From: Actinomadura terrae
GTDB taxonomy: Bacteria > Actinomycetota > Actinomycetes > Streptosporangiales > Streptosporangiaceae
Assembly (NCBI RefSeq): GCF_022751215.1
Contig: NZ_JAICDG010000004.1
Coordinates: forward strand, 248,001 to 312,000
Direction: 5' to 3'
Length of the DNA: 64,000 nucleotides
Shown here: piece after piece, positions 7,724-15,897 of the stretch
Layout of the letters: each line of letters opens with the position of its first letter
Numbering within the stretch: the stretch's first letter is position 1
Position numbers and translations under genes: made by a program
Notes under the pieces: generated by a model
Database searches by the model: none
Told to the model about the DNA's origin: nothing
Seen by the model: the letters and a program-made list of their open reading frames with translations, nothing else

Positions 7724-9244
7724 TCAGTGGTCGGGCTTGACCAGGGGGAACAGGATCGTTTCGCGGATGCCCTTGCCGGTGAAGGCCATGATCATCCGGT
7801 CGATGCCGACGCCGACGCCGCCGGTGGGGGGCATGGCGTACTCCAGGGCGCGCAGGAAGTCCTCGTCGAGCTGCATGGCCTCGACGTCGCCGCCCGCCGC
7901 GAGCAGGGACTGCTCGGTGAGGCGGCGGCGCTGCTCGATGGGGTCGATCAGCTCGGAGTAGGCGGTGCCGAGTTCGGTGCCGAAGCCGATCAGGTCCCAC
8001 TTCTCGGTGAGCAGCGGCTCCTCGCGGTGCTGGCGGGTCAGCGGGGACGTCTCGACCGGGTAGTCCATGACGAAGGTGGGCTGCACGAGCGTGTGCTCGA
8101 CCAGCTCCTCGAACAGCTCCTGGACGAGCTTGCCCTGCCCCCACTTCGGGTCCCACGAGATGCCGCGCGCGTCGGCGAGCTTGCGGACGGTCTCGATCGG
8201 CGTGTGCGGCGTGATCTCCTCGCCGAGCGCGTCCGAGACCAGGGAGTACAGGGGGACGCGGGGCCACGCGGAGCCGCCGAGGTCGATCTCGACGCCGTCG
8301 CGGACGACCACGGTCGTGTCGAGCGCGGCGACGACCGCCCGCTGGTACATCCGCTGGGTCAGGTCGGCCATGTCGTTGTAGTCGAGGTAGGTGCCGTAGG
8401 CCTCCAGCATCGTGAACTCCGGGTTGTGCGTGGAGTCCGCGCCCTCGTTCCGGAAGTTCCGGTTGATCTCGAAGACCTTGTCGATGCCGCCGACGACCAG
8501 GCGCTTGAGATAGAGCTCAATGGCGATGCGGAGATAGAGGTCCATCCCGTAGGCGTTGATGTGCGTCTGGAACGGGCGTGCCGCCGCGCCGCCGTGGATC
8601 GGCTGGAGCATCGGCGTCTCGACCTCGAGGTAGCCCTCCTCGTGCCAGAAGTCGCGGGCCGCGCGGACTGTGGCGCTGCGGATCCGCGCCATCCTCCTGG
8701 CCTCGTCGTTGACGATCAGGTCGACGTAGCGCTGCCGGACGCGGGCCTCGGGGTCGGTGAGGCCGGCGTGCTTGTCCGGCAGCGGCCGCAGGCACTTGGA
8801 CGTGATCGCGAAGGACTCGGCCATGATCGACAGCTCGCCCCGGCGGGAGGTGATGACCTCGCCCTCGACGCCGATGTGGTCGCCGAGGTCCACCTCGCGC
8901 TTCCAGAAGTCGAGCCGCTCCTGGCCGACATTGGCCAGCGACAACATGACCTGGAGGTCGCCGCCGCCGTCCCGGATCGTGGCGAAGCACAGCTTGCCGG
9001 TGTTGCGGACGAGCATGACGCGACCGGTGACGCCGACCTTCTCACCCGTCTCGGTGCCCGGCGCGAGGCCGGAGTGTTTCGCGCGGATCTCGGCGAGGGT
9101 CGCCGTGCGCGGGAAGTTCACCGGGTAGGGGTCGATCCCGCTCTCGCGGAGGCGGTCGAGCTTCTCGCGGCGGACGCGCATCTGCTCCGGCAGTTCGGCG
9201 CCGGCGTCCCCGCTGGAAGCGGTGTCGTTGGTCTCGTCACTCAC
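7724..9244 (-). CDS. lysS: Lysyl-tRNA synthetase, class II
   Basis: This 506-residue enzyme charges tRNA-Lys with lysine. The N-terminal OB-fold for anticodon binding (about 55-165, VTGRVMLVRNTGKLCFATIRDGGG) precedes the class II catalytic core. Motif 2 is FRNEGADSTHNPEFTMLE and motif 3 is GVGIDRMIMAFTG near the C-terminus. The GTG start lies only 9 bp after the stop of the LysR gene in the same orientation. In other actinobacteria lysS also sits near coaX, panC and nadBC. The LysR/MFS pair here appears to be inserted between them. Confidence 0.97.
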   Translation of the reverse strand: MSDETNDTASSGDAGAELPEQMRVRREKLDRLRESGIDPYPVNFPRTATLAEIRAKHSGLAPGTETGEKVGVTGRVMLVRNTGKLCFATIRDGGGDLQVMLSLANVGQERLDFWKREVDLGDHIGVEGEVITSRRGELSIMAESFAITSKCLRPLPDKHAGLTDPEARVRQRYVDLIVNDEARRMARIRSATVRAARDFWHEEGYLEVETPMLQPIHGGAAARPFQTHINAYGMDLYLRIAIELYLKRLVVGGIDKVFEINRNFRNEGADSTHNPEFTMLEAYGTYLDYNDMADLTQRMYQRAVVAALDTTVVVRDGVEIDLGGSAWPRVPLYSLVSDALGEEITPHTPIETVRKLADARGISWDPKWGQGKLVQELFEELVEHTLVQPTFVMDYPVETSPLTRQHREEPLLTEKWDLIGFGTELGTAYSELIDPIEQRRRLTEQSLLAAGGDVEAMQLDEDFLRALEYAMPPTGGVGVGIDRMIMAFTGKGIRETILFPLVKPDH

Positions 9245-9253
9245 GGCCCAAGG

Positions 9254-10198
9254 CTATCCAGCCCGCTCGGTGCGCCGCGAACCACTTCCGGGACGGGGCA
9301 TCAGGACGGGCCCGAGATCGCGGGCGATGGCGGTGGCGAGCGTCCGGAAGGCGCGGACCTCGGCGGACGGGTCGGCGCGCCGCGCGGTGAGGACGCTGTT
9401 CTCCCACGGCGCGTCCACGATCGGGAGGTACCGGACGCCCGGCCAGGAGTAGCAGCGGGCGAACGAGGCGAGCGCGGACCCGGTGCCGCGCCCGGCGGCG
9501 ACGCTGGCGAGGGCCTCGTGCGGGTTGCGGGCCTGGTCGGGGCCGCGCCGGGGCCCGGCGTCGCCGCGCGCGGAGGTGAAGTACAGGTAGTCGCGGAAGG
9601 CGCGCGGGGTCGTGGGCGGCAGGGCGAGGAACGGCAGGTCGAGGACGTCGGAGAGGCGCGCCGAAGCCGCGTCGCCGAGGGGGCTGGACGCGGGGACGAT
9701 GAGGATCCGGGACTCGGTCGTCAGCACGTCGATCTCCACCCGGTCGTCGTCCACCGCGGGGCGGACGAACGCGACGTCCACCTTCCGCTGGAGCAGCGCC
9801 GACACGTGCTCGGTGAAGTCCAGCGGCTCGATGTGGAGCCGGGTCAGCGGCCTGGCCTGCCGGAACGCACTGATGATCGCCGGGGTCAGCTCGGCGGACC
9901 CGTGCCCCATCACGCCGACGCGCAGCACCGGCTCGGCGCCGCCCGGGCCCAGGTCGGCGACCGCGCCGGCGGCGGCGTTGACGGCGGCGAGCGCGGCCCT
10001 GGCATGCGGGACGAAGCGCTCCCCGGCCTCGGTCAGCCGCAGCGGGGAACGCTCCAACAACTGGACGCCCAGCTCCCGTTCGAGCCGCGCGACATGCCCG
10101 GTGACGGCGGGCGGCGACAGGAACAGCCGCTCGGCGGCCCGCGCGAACCTGCCCTCCTCGACCACCGCGAGGAACGACGCCAGCTCCCGCAACTCCAT
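9254..10198 (-). CDS. LysR-family transcriptional regulator
   Basis: This protein of about 314 residues has the LysR N-terminal winged HTH (MELRELASFLAVVEEGRFARAAERLF, then SPPAVTGHVARLERELGVQLLER) and a C-terminal substrate-binding domain. I place the start at the ATG at 10198, where the family begins; six extra codons are possible upstream. It is divergent from the MFS gene at 10301 across a 102-bp gap, the classic arrangement for LysR control of a transporter. It also runs into lysS with a 9-bp gap, so the essential lysS could share its transcript. Confidence 0.9.
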   Translation of the reverse strand: MELRELASFLAVVEEGRFARAAERLFLSPPAVTGHVARLERELGVQLLERSPLRLTEAGERFVPHARAALAAVNAAAGAVADLGPGGAEPVLRVGVMGHGSAELTPAIISAFRQARPLTRLHIEPLDFTEHVSALLQRKVDVAFVRPAVDDDRVEIDVLTTESRILIVPASSPLGDAASARLSDVLDLPFLALPPTTPRAFRDYLYFTSARGDAGPRRGPDQARNPHEALASVAAGRGTGSALASFARCYSWPGVRYLPIVDAPWENSVLTARRADPSAEVRAFRTLATAIARDLGPVLMPRPGSGSRRTERAG

Positions 10199-10243
10199 GC
10201 CGCCCACGGTAGCCACCGCGCGATCCGGCGATCCGGCCCGGGG

Positions 10244-10258
10244 TTCACGAAATGTAAA
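10244..10258. promoter_or_regulatory. Candidate LysR-type (T-N11-A) operator
   Basis: TTCACGAAATGTAAA has arms TTCAC and GTAAA with one mismatch around five bases. It lies midway between the divergent LysR and MFS genes and fits the T-N11-A pattern recognised by LysR regulators. Confidence 0.35.
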
Positions 10259-10300
10259 GGAATACGGAGTTCAGGCGTTTTGGGACGTAGACAGGGGTTC

Positions 10301-11530
10301 ATGGCTGCCACGACCTCGGCTTCCGCCCCGTCCCGGCCCGGCCGCGCCGCCGGGCCGGGCGCGGTCGCGTTGATCATGTTCGGTGTCGGCTGGGGCGCCA
10401 ACCAGTTCGCCTCGCTGCTCGGGCTGTACACCGGGCGGCTGCACCTCGGCGACGGTGGCGCGCAGGCGATGTTCGGGATCTACGCGCTGGGGCTCGTGCC
10501 GGGCCTCGTGCTCGGCGGGCCCGCGTCCGACCGGCTCGGGCGGCGGTGGATCGCGCTGCCGTTCGCGTCCGTGTCCGCGCTGGTGACGATGGTGCTGATG
10601 GCGGGCGCGTCGGCGCCGGGGCTGCTGTACGTGGGACGTTTCCTCGCGGGCATCGTGACCGGCGCGGTCCTCGCGGCGGGGACCGCGTGGGCCAAGGAGC
10701 TGTCGCCGCGCTCGGGGACGCGGATTACCGCGCTCGCGGTGTCGGCCGGGTTCGGCGCCGGGCCGCTGGCGGCGTCGCTGGTCGCGCAGTGGGCACCGGA
10801 CCCGCTGGTCACCGCCTACGTCCCGCATCTGCTGATCATGGCGGCGGCGGTGCCGCTGGCGTTCCGCGTCCGCGAGACGCACGTCCGGCGGCCGAACCCC
10901 GAGCGGACCCGGCGGCCCGGGCTCGGCGGCATCGGGCGGGCAAGATTCTGGCAGGTGGTGGCACCTGTCGCCGTCTGGACGTTCACGGGGCCGGTCACCG
11001 CGTTCGCCCTGCTCCCGACCCAGGTACCCGTCCGGCATCTGCCGATCGTGTACTCGGGGATCATGACGGCGCTGACGCTGGCGGCCGGGATGGCGGCGCA
11101 GCCGGTGGCGCGGCGGCTGGAGGGGCGGCACCCGCGGCTGGTCGCACGTACCGGGCTGACCGGGATCATCTGCGGCCTCGCCGTGGCCGCGCTGACCGTC
11201 GGGCTTGACGCACCTGCCCTGAACGCGGTCGCAGCCCTGCTCCTCGGCGGCGGGTACGGGTTCGTCCTGAACTTCAGCCTGACGGAGGTCGCGCGCATGG
11301 CGCGGCCGGGTGAACTCGCCGGTCTGACCGCCGCCGCATACGCGCTCGTCTACGTGGGGATGTTCACGCCGCTGGTGCTCACGAGGCTGGACAATGTCGT
11401 CCCGCTGGACGCGCTGCTCGCGGCGCTCGCCGTGCTGGCCTCGGCGTGCCTTGCCTACGTGTGGCGGCAGAACATCGCGGCGCGGCCCGAGGCGGCGGAG
11501 CGGCTCAGGGAGTGTTCCGCTGGTAGATGA
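10301..11530 (+). CDS. MFS transporter
   Basis: From the ATG at 10301, preceded by GGGG, this encodes about 409 residues with some 12 hydrophobic spans. The loop between spans 2 and 3 carries GGPASDRLGRRWIALPF, the MFS motif (G-x-x-x-D-R-x-G-R-R). The pattern of two six-helix halves with a basic central loop (RVRETHVRRPNPERTRRPG) suits an exporter or small-molecule permease. It is divergent from the LysR regulator, which probably controls it. Its 3' end overlaps the convergent coaX by 26 bp. Substrate unknown. Confidence 0.88.
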   Translation: MAATTSASAPSRPGRAAGPGAVALIMFGVGWGANQFASLLGLYTGRLHLGDGGAQAMFGIYALGLVPGLVLGGPASDRLGRRWIALPFASVSALVTMVLMAGASAPGLLYVGRFLAGIVTGAVLAAGTAWAKELSPRSGTRITALAVSAGFGAGPLAASLVAQWAPDPLVTAYVPHLLIMAAAVPLAFRVRETHVRRPNPERTRRPGLGGIGRARFWQVVAPVAVWTFTGPVTAFALLPTQVPVRHLPIVYSGIMTALTLAAGMAAQPVARRLEGRHPRLVARTGLTGIICGLAVAALTVGLDAPALNAVAALLLGGGYGFVLNFSLTEVARMARPGELAGLTAAAYALVYVGMFTPLVLTRLDNVVPLDALLAALAVLASACLAYVWRQNIAARPEAAERLRECSAGR

Positions 11531-12287
11531 GCCGCAGGCCGACGAGCGTGAGCCACGGCTCGAACACGTCGATGCGGCGCGACTCCTCCAGCACGAGCGG
11601 CGCCAGCCCGCCGGTCGCGATGACCGTGACGTCCTGCGGGTCGTCGGCGAGCTCCTCCGACATCCGCGCGACGATGCCGTCGACCTGCCCGGCGAAGCCG
11701 AAGATGATCCCGGACTGGAGCGCCTCGACGGTGTTCTTGGCGATCACGCTGCGCGGCCTGACCAGCTCGATCTTGTGGAGCTGGGCGCCGCGCGAGGACA
11801 GCGCGTCGATCGAGATCTCGATGCCGGGGGCGATCGCGCCGCCGACGTACTCGCCCTTGGACGAGACGGCGTCGAACGTGGTGGCGGTGCCGAAGTCGAC
11901 GACGATCGCGGGGCCCCGGTGCAGGTGCATGGCCGCCAGCGCGTTCACGATGCGGTCGGCGCCGACCTCCTTGGGGTTGTCCATCCGGACGGGGACCCCG
12001 GTCTTGACGCCCGGCTCCACGATCACCGCGGACACGTCGCCGTAGTAGCGGCGGCACATCTCCCGCATCTCGTGCAGGACGGACGGGACCGTGGAGCACA
12101 ACGCGATGCCGCTGATGTCGGTGTCGGCCAGCAGCGGGCTCTGCTGGACGAGCCCCTGGAGGACCACCGCGATCTCGTCGGCGGTGCGCCGCGGATCGGT
12201 GTTGATCCTCCAGTGCTCGATGACCTCCTCGCCCTCGAACAGGCCGAGGACCGTGTGGGTGTTACCGACGTCGATGGTGAGCAGCAT
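11505..12287 (-). CDS. coaX: Type III pantothenate kinase
   Basis: This 260-residue protein phosphorylates pantothenate in the first step of coenzyme A synthesis. It has the ASKHA phosphate-1 motif DVGNTHTVLGLF at residues 5-16, the PHOSPHATE-2-like VVDFGTATTFDAV, and GGAIAPGIEIS typical of CoaX. It ends the run nadB-nadC-coaX, starting 14 bp after nadC. Its neighbours make NAD and pantothenate, so the cluster serves two cofactors. The 3' end overlaps the convergent MFS gene. Confidence 0.95.
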   Translation of the reverse strand: MLLTIDVGNTHTVLGLFEGEEVIEHWRINTDPRRTADEIAVVLQGLVQQSPLLADTDISGIALCSTVPSVLHEMREMCRRYYGDVSAVIVEPGVKTGVPVRMDNPKEVGADRIVNALAAMHLHRGPAIVVDFGTATTFDAVSSKGEYVGGAIAPGIEISIDALSSRGAQLHKIELVRPRSVIAKNTVEALQSGIIFGFAGQVDGIVARMSEELADDPQDVTVIATGGLAPLVLEESRRIDVFEPWLTLVGLRLIYQRNTP

Positions 12288-12301
12288 CAGGTCCCCGCTG
12301 G

Positions 12302-13159
12302 TCAGGTGAAGTCAAGGCCGATGTCGAACACGGAAGCCGAGTGCGTCAGCGCGCCGACCGAAACGTAGTCCACCCCGGTCACGGCAACGTCTCGGGCCCT
12401 GTCCAGGGTAAGGCCACCGCTGGCCTCCAACTCCGCCTTCCCCTGGACGATAGCGACCGCCTCCGACATCTCCGCCTCGGTCATGTTGTCGAGCAGGATC
12501 GAGCGGGCGCCGACCGCGAGAGCCTCCGCGACCTGGTCGAGCGTGTCGCATTCGACCTGGATGTGCAGCGACGGGTAGACGTCGCGGATCGCCTCGTAGG
12601 CCTTGGTGACGCTCCCGGCGGCGGCGATGTGGTTGTCCTTGATCAGCGCCGAGTCGTGCAGGCCCATCCGGTGGTTGACGCCGCCGCCGCACCGCACGGC
12701 GTACTTCTGGAGTGCGCGCAGGCCGGGGAGGGTCTTGCGGGTGTCGCGGACCCTGGCCTTGGTGCCCTCCATCGCGTCGGCCCAGCGGCGCGTGGCGGTC
12801 GCGATTCCGGACAGGTGGGTGAGCAGGTTCAGGGCCGTCCGCTCGGCGCGCAGCACGGCCCGGGTCGGGCCCTCGACCGTGATGAGCACCTGCCCGGCGA
12901 CGACGCGGTCCCCGTCGGCGACCTTCGCCTCGTAGGCGACGTCCAGCGCCTCGAACACGACGGCGGCGACCGGTATCCCGGCGACGATGCCCTCCTCGCG
13001 GGCGGTGAAGTCCCCGGTCGACGGCTCCCGCGGTGCGAAGATCGGCTCGCTGGTGACATCGACCTCGCCGTCCTCGGCGAGCGCCGTGCGGACCAGGTTG
13101 TCCACAGCCTGTGGATCGAGCCCGGCGGCCCTGAGCGTTCCGTCCAGTTCCGGTGTCAT
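12302..13159 (-). CDS. nadC: Nicotinate-nucleotide (quinolinate) phosphoribosyltransferase, carboxylating
   Basis: This 285-residue enzyme converts quinolinate and PRPP to nicotinate mononucleotide. It shows the substrate loop TRKTLPGLRALQKYAVRCGGG with HRMGLHDSALIKDNHI, and the C-terminal half EVECDTL-type barrel (VECDTLDQVAEAL, ILLDNMT, EASGGLTLDRARDVAVTGVDYVSVGAL). Its ATG overlaps the TGA of nadB as ATGA, so the two are translationally coupled. coaX follows 14 bp later. nadA, which supplies quinolinate together with nadB, is not in this window. Confidence 0.96.
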   Translation of the reverse strand: MTPELDGTLRAAGLDPQAVDNLVRTALAEDGEVDVTSEPIFAPREPSTGDFTAREEGIVAGIPVAAVVFEALDVAYEAKVADGDRVVAGQVLITVEGPTRAVLRAERTALNLLTHLSGIATATRRWADAMEGTKARVRDTRKTLPGLRALQKYAVRCGGGVNHRMGLHDSALIKDNHIAAAGSVTKAYEAIRDVYPSLHIQVECDTLDQVAEALAVGARSILLDNMTEAEMSEAVAIVQGKAELEASGGLTLDRARDVAVTGVDYVSVGALTHSASVFDIGLDFT

Positions 13160-14796
13160 GCGCGGCTTCCTTCCCAGCGTTCGTAGGTCGTGGTGAGAGC
13201 GTTCCCGGTCAGGCGCGTGACGAGGTGGCCGCGCCAGCTCTCGTCGACGCGGTCGGGGAAGTCCTCGCGCCAGTGGCTGCCCCGGGTCTCCTCCCGGAGC
13301 CGCGCGGCGGCCACGATCGCGGACGCGACCGTGTGCAGGTTCGTGACCTCCCAGGCGGCGACGCCCGGTGCCTGCCCCTCCCGCGATGCGGGCAGTTCGG
13401 ACAGTTCACGTGCCGCCGTCGCGAGGCCCTCGGCGCCCCGGAGCACGCCGACATGGGACGTCATGATCCGCTGGATCTCGCCGCGCAGCCCGGGGTCGAG
13501 GAGGCGGCCGTTCTGCCGCTCGTCTGCCGGCAGATCGGTCCAGGACGCGTCGTCGAGGTCGTCCTGAAGCGCGGTGGCGATCCGGTTCGCGAACACGAGC
13601 CCTTCCAGGAGGGAGTTGGACGCGAGCCTGTTCGCGCCGTGGACGCCCGTGCAGGCGACCTCCCCGCATGCATACAGGCCCGGAACGGACGTCCGTCCGT
13701 ACAGATCCGTACGGACGCCCCCACTCGCGTAGTGCGAAGCAGGGACGATCGGGATCGGCTCGGTCACCGGGTCGATTCCGTGGTGCCGGCAGGCGGCAAG
13801 GATCGTGGGGAAGCGGTGCTCCCACATCGCGGCGCCGAAGTGCCGGCCGTCCAGCAGCATGTGGGACGCGCCGGTCTCGCGCATCCGGTTCGTGATCCCC
13901 TTGGTGACGACGTCGCGCGGGGCGAGTTCGGCCAGGTCGTGGCGCCCGACCATGAAGCGCTCGCCCGCGTGGTCGACCAGGTGGGCGCCCTCGCCGCGCA
14001 CCGCCTCGGAGATCAGCGGCTGCTGCCCGGCGGCGTCCGCGCCGAGCCAGAGGACCGTCGGGTGGAACTGGACGAACTCCAGGTCGGTGACGGCCGCCCC
14101 GGCGCGCAGCGCGAGCGCGACGCCGTCGCCCGTGGACACCTCGGGGTTGGTCGTGGCGGAGAACACCTGCCCGAGCCCGCCGGTGGCGAGGACGACGGCC
14201 CGCGCGCGGACGGCGCCGACGCCGCCCGGCTGGCCCTCGCCCATGACGTGCAGGGTGATCCCGGCGGCCCGGCCGGAGGCGTCTTTCAGCAGGTCGAGGA
14301 CCAGCGCGTGCTCGATGACCTCGACGCCGGAGTCCTTGAGCGCGGCGAGCAGCGCGCGGCTGATCTCCGCGCCGGTCGCGTCGCCGCCCGCGTGCGCGAT
14401 GCGCCGCCGGTGGTGGCCGCCCTCCCTGGTCAGGGCGATGCCGCCGGAGCCGGCGCGGTCGAAGGCGGCGCCGAGTTCGATGAGCCCCCGCACGGCGTCC
14501 GGACCCTCGGTGACCAGGGCCCGGACGGCGTCCTCGACGCAGATTCCGACGCCGGCGGTGAGCGTGTCGGCGAGGTGCTCGTCCGGAGTGTCGTCGGGGG
14601 CGAGCGCGGCGGCGATCCCGCCCTGCGCCCAGCGGGTGGACCCCGCGTCCAGCAGCGCCTTGGTGACCAGCAGCACCCGCCCGCGCGGACGGCAGCGCAG
14701 CGCCGCGACCAGGCCGGCGATGCCGGATCCGATGACGACGACGTCGGTCTCGGTCGTCCAGCCGGGGGCGGGGGCCGCGAGAGTGGAAGGGATCAT
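13156..14796 (-). CDS. nadB: L-aspartate oxidase
   Basis: This flavoenzyme of about 546 residues oxidises L-aspartate to iminoaspartate for NAD synthesis. It has the FAD-binding VVVIGSGIAGLVAALRC near the N-terminus, the family block TRWAQGGIAAAL, and the fumarate-reductase-like GLYACGEVACTGVHGANRLA. I chose the ATG at 14796 because it has a strong GAGGAGGG sequence; the frame runs 19 codons further upstream without one. It heads the nadB-nadC-coaX operon and is coupled to nadC by an ATGA overlap. Confidence 0.95.
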   Translation of the reverse strand: MIPSTLAAPAPGWTTETDVVVIGSGIAGLVAALRCRPRGRVLLVTKALLDAGSTRWAQGGIAAALAPDDTPDEHLADTLTAGVGICVEDAVRALVTEGPDAVRGLIELGAAFDRAGSGGIALTREGGHHRRRIAHAGGDATGAEISRALLAALKDSGVEVIEHALVLDLLKDASGRAAGITLHVMGEGQPGGVGAVRARAVVLATGGLGQVFSATTNPEVSTGDGVALALRAGAAVTDLEFVQFHPTVLWLGADAAGQQPLISEAVRGEGAHLVDHAGERFMVGRHDLAELAPRDVVTKGITNRMRETGASHMLLDGRHFGAAMWEHRFPTILAACRHHGIDPVTEPIPIVPASHYASGGVRTDLYGRTSVPGLYACGEVACTGVHGANRLASNSLLEGLVFANRIATALQDDLDDASWTDLPADERQNGRLLDPGLRGEIQRIMTSHVGVLRGAEGLATAARELSELPASREGQAPGVAAWEVTNLHTVASAIVAAARLREETRGSHWREDFPDRVDESWRGHLVTRLTGNALTTTYERWEGSRA

Positions 14797-14824
14797 GAGC
14801 CCTCCTCGGGGTTCGGTTCTCGTC

Positions 14825-14853
14825 ATTGTGACATTAACCCCGGGAGGCGCCAA
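14825..14853 (-). promoter_or_regulatory. Candidate promoter of the nadB-nadC-coaX operon
   Basis: Reading on the minus strand, TTGGCG (14853-14848) and CACAAT (14830-14825) are separated by 17 bp, about 30 bp upstream of the chosen nadB start. The spacing is ideal and the boxes are fair matches to the vegetative consensus. Confidence 0.35.
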
Positions 14854-14903
14854 TGAATCGGGACGAAGGTCACATCTCCGGAGAACTTCCCAGGCAAGCG
14901 AAA

Positions 14904-14930
14904 CGGCCGTATGCCCGTGGCATACGGCCG
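14904..14930 (-). terminator. Terminator after panC
   Basis: CGGCCGTATGCC and GGCATACGGCCG form a perfect 12-bp stem with a three-base loop, 15 bp after the panC stop. It separates panC from the nadB promoter. Confidence 0.85.
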
Positions 14931-14944
14931 ATCCGGCGGGCCGG

Positions 14945-15829
14945 TCAGCGCCCGGGCGCGGCGCCGAGGTCCAGCGGCAGGTTGTCGATCAGGTGGGTGG
15001 CGCCGACCCGGCCCGCCACGGCGAGGACGGCGGGCCCGGTGTGCTCGTCCTTGACCTCTAGGAACGTCGCCGGATCGACCAGGACGAGGTAGTCCAGCGT
15101 GAGCGGCGGCTCGGCCGTCACGGCCTCGACCAGGACGGCCCGCGCCGCCTGAATGATCGCCTTCGGGCCGTCGGCCGCCGCGTCCGCGCCCGCGTGCAGG
15201 GCCCGCGACAGCGCGAGCGCCGTCGCCCGCTCGTCCGGCGACAGGTAGCGGTTGCGGCTCGACAGCGCGAGGCCGTCCGGCTCCCGGACGGTCGGCGCGC
15301 CGACGACGTCCACCTGGAGGTTCAGGTCGACGACCATCCGGCGGATCATCGCGAGCTGCTGCGCGTCCTTCTGCCCGAAGATCGCGACGTCGGGGCGCAC
15401 CAGGTTGAACAGCTTCAGGACGACCGTGAGCATGCCGTCGAAATGGCCGGGCCGGCTCACGCCCTCGACCCGGGCGCCCATCGGCCCCGACCGCACCGTG
15501 ACCTGCGGCTCCGTCGGATACATGACCTCGCGCCCCGGCGCGAACACGATGGCCGCGCCCTCCTCGGCGCAGGCCCGGAGGTCCGCGTCGAACGTCCGGG
15601 GGTAGCGGTCGAAGTCCTCACCGGGGCCGAACTGCAACGGGTTGACGAACACGCTCACGACCACGACGTCCGCGCGCCGCCGCGCCTCCCGGATCAGCGA
15701 CCGGTGCCCCTCGTGCAACGCGCCCATGGTCGGGACCAGCGCGAGGCTCCCCCCGGCGGACGCCCTCGCCTCCGCCAGCTCCTCGCGCGTCCGGACCACG
15801 ACGGGCCCCTCGGGAATCACCGGCGGCAC
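14945..15829 (-). CDS. panC: Pantothenate synthetase (pantoate-beta-alanine ligase)
   Basis: This 294-residue enzyme joins pantoate and beta-alanine using ATP. It has the nucleotide-binding HIGH-like block ALVPTMGALHEGHRSLIREAR, then FVNPLQFGPGEDFDRYPR, the ATP loop KLFNLVRPDVAIFGQKDAQQL and LALSSRNRYLS (KMSKS-equivalent). The start is uncertain. GTG at 15829 is given, but GTG at 15820 overlaps the stop of a tiny upstream frame (15852-15817) that has the best ribosome binding site here. It follows the DUF2520 gene. panD, often found after panC in actinobacteria, is absent. Confidence 0.95.
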   Translation of the reverse strand: MPPVIPEGPVVVRTREELAEARASAGGSLALVPTMGALHEGHRSLIREARRRADVVVVSVFVNPLQFGPGEDFDRYPRTFDADLRACAEEGAAIVFAPGREVMYPTEPQVTVRSGPMGARVEGVSRPGHFDGMLTVVLKLFNLVRPDVAIFGQKDAQQLAMIRRMVVDLNLQVDVVGAPTVREPDGLALSSRNRYLSPDERATALALSRALHAGADAAADGPKAIIQAARAVLVEAVTAEPPLTLDYLVLVDPATFLEVKDEHTGPAVLAVAGRVGATHLIDNLPLDLGAAPGR

Positions 15830-15897
15830 CGCGCGCTCCTCGGCTCCCTCACGAATCCTCCTTGATCATTGGGGTTGTCGATCGATCGGCGGGCTCG

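Noticed and set aside
7727..10300. Very long plus-strand open frame running into the MFS gene
   Set aside because: It is antisense to lysS and the LysR gene. GC-rich codon bias keeps the opposite frame open. Only the part from 10301 looks like a protein family.
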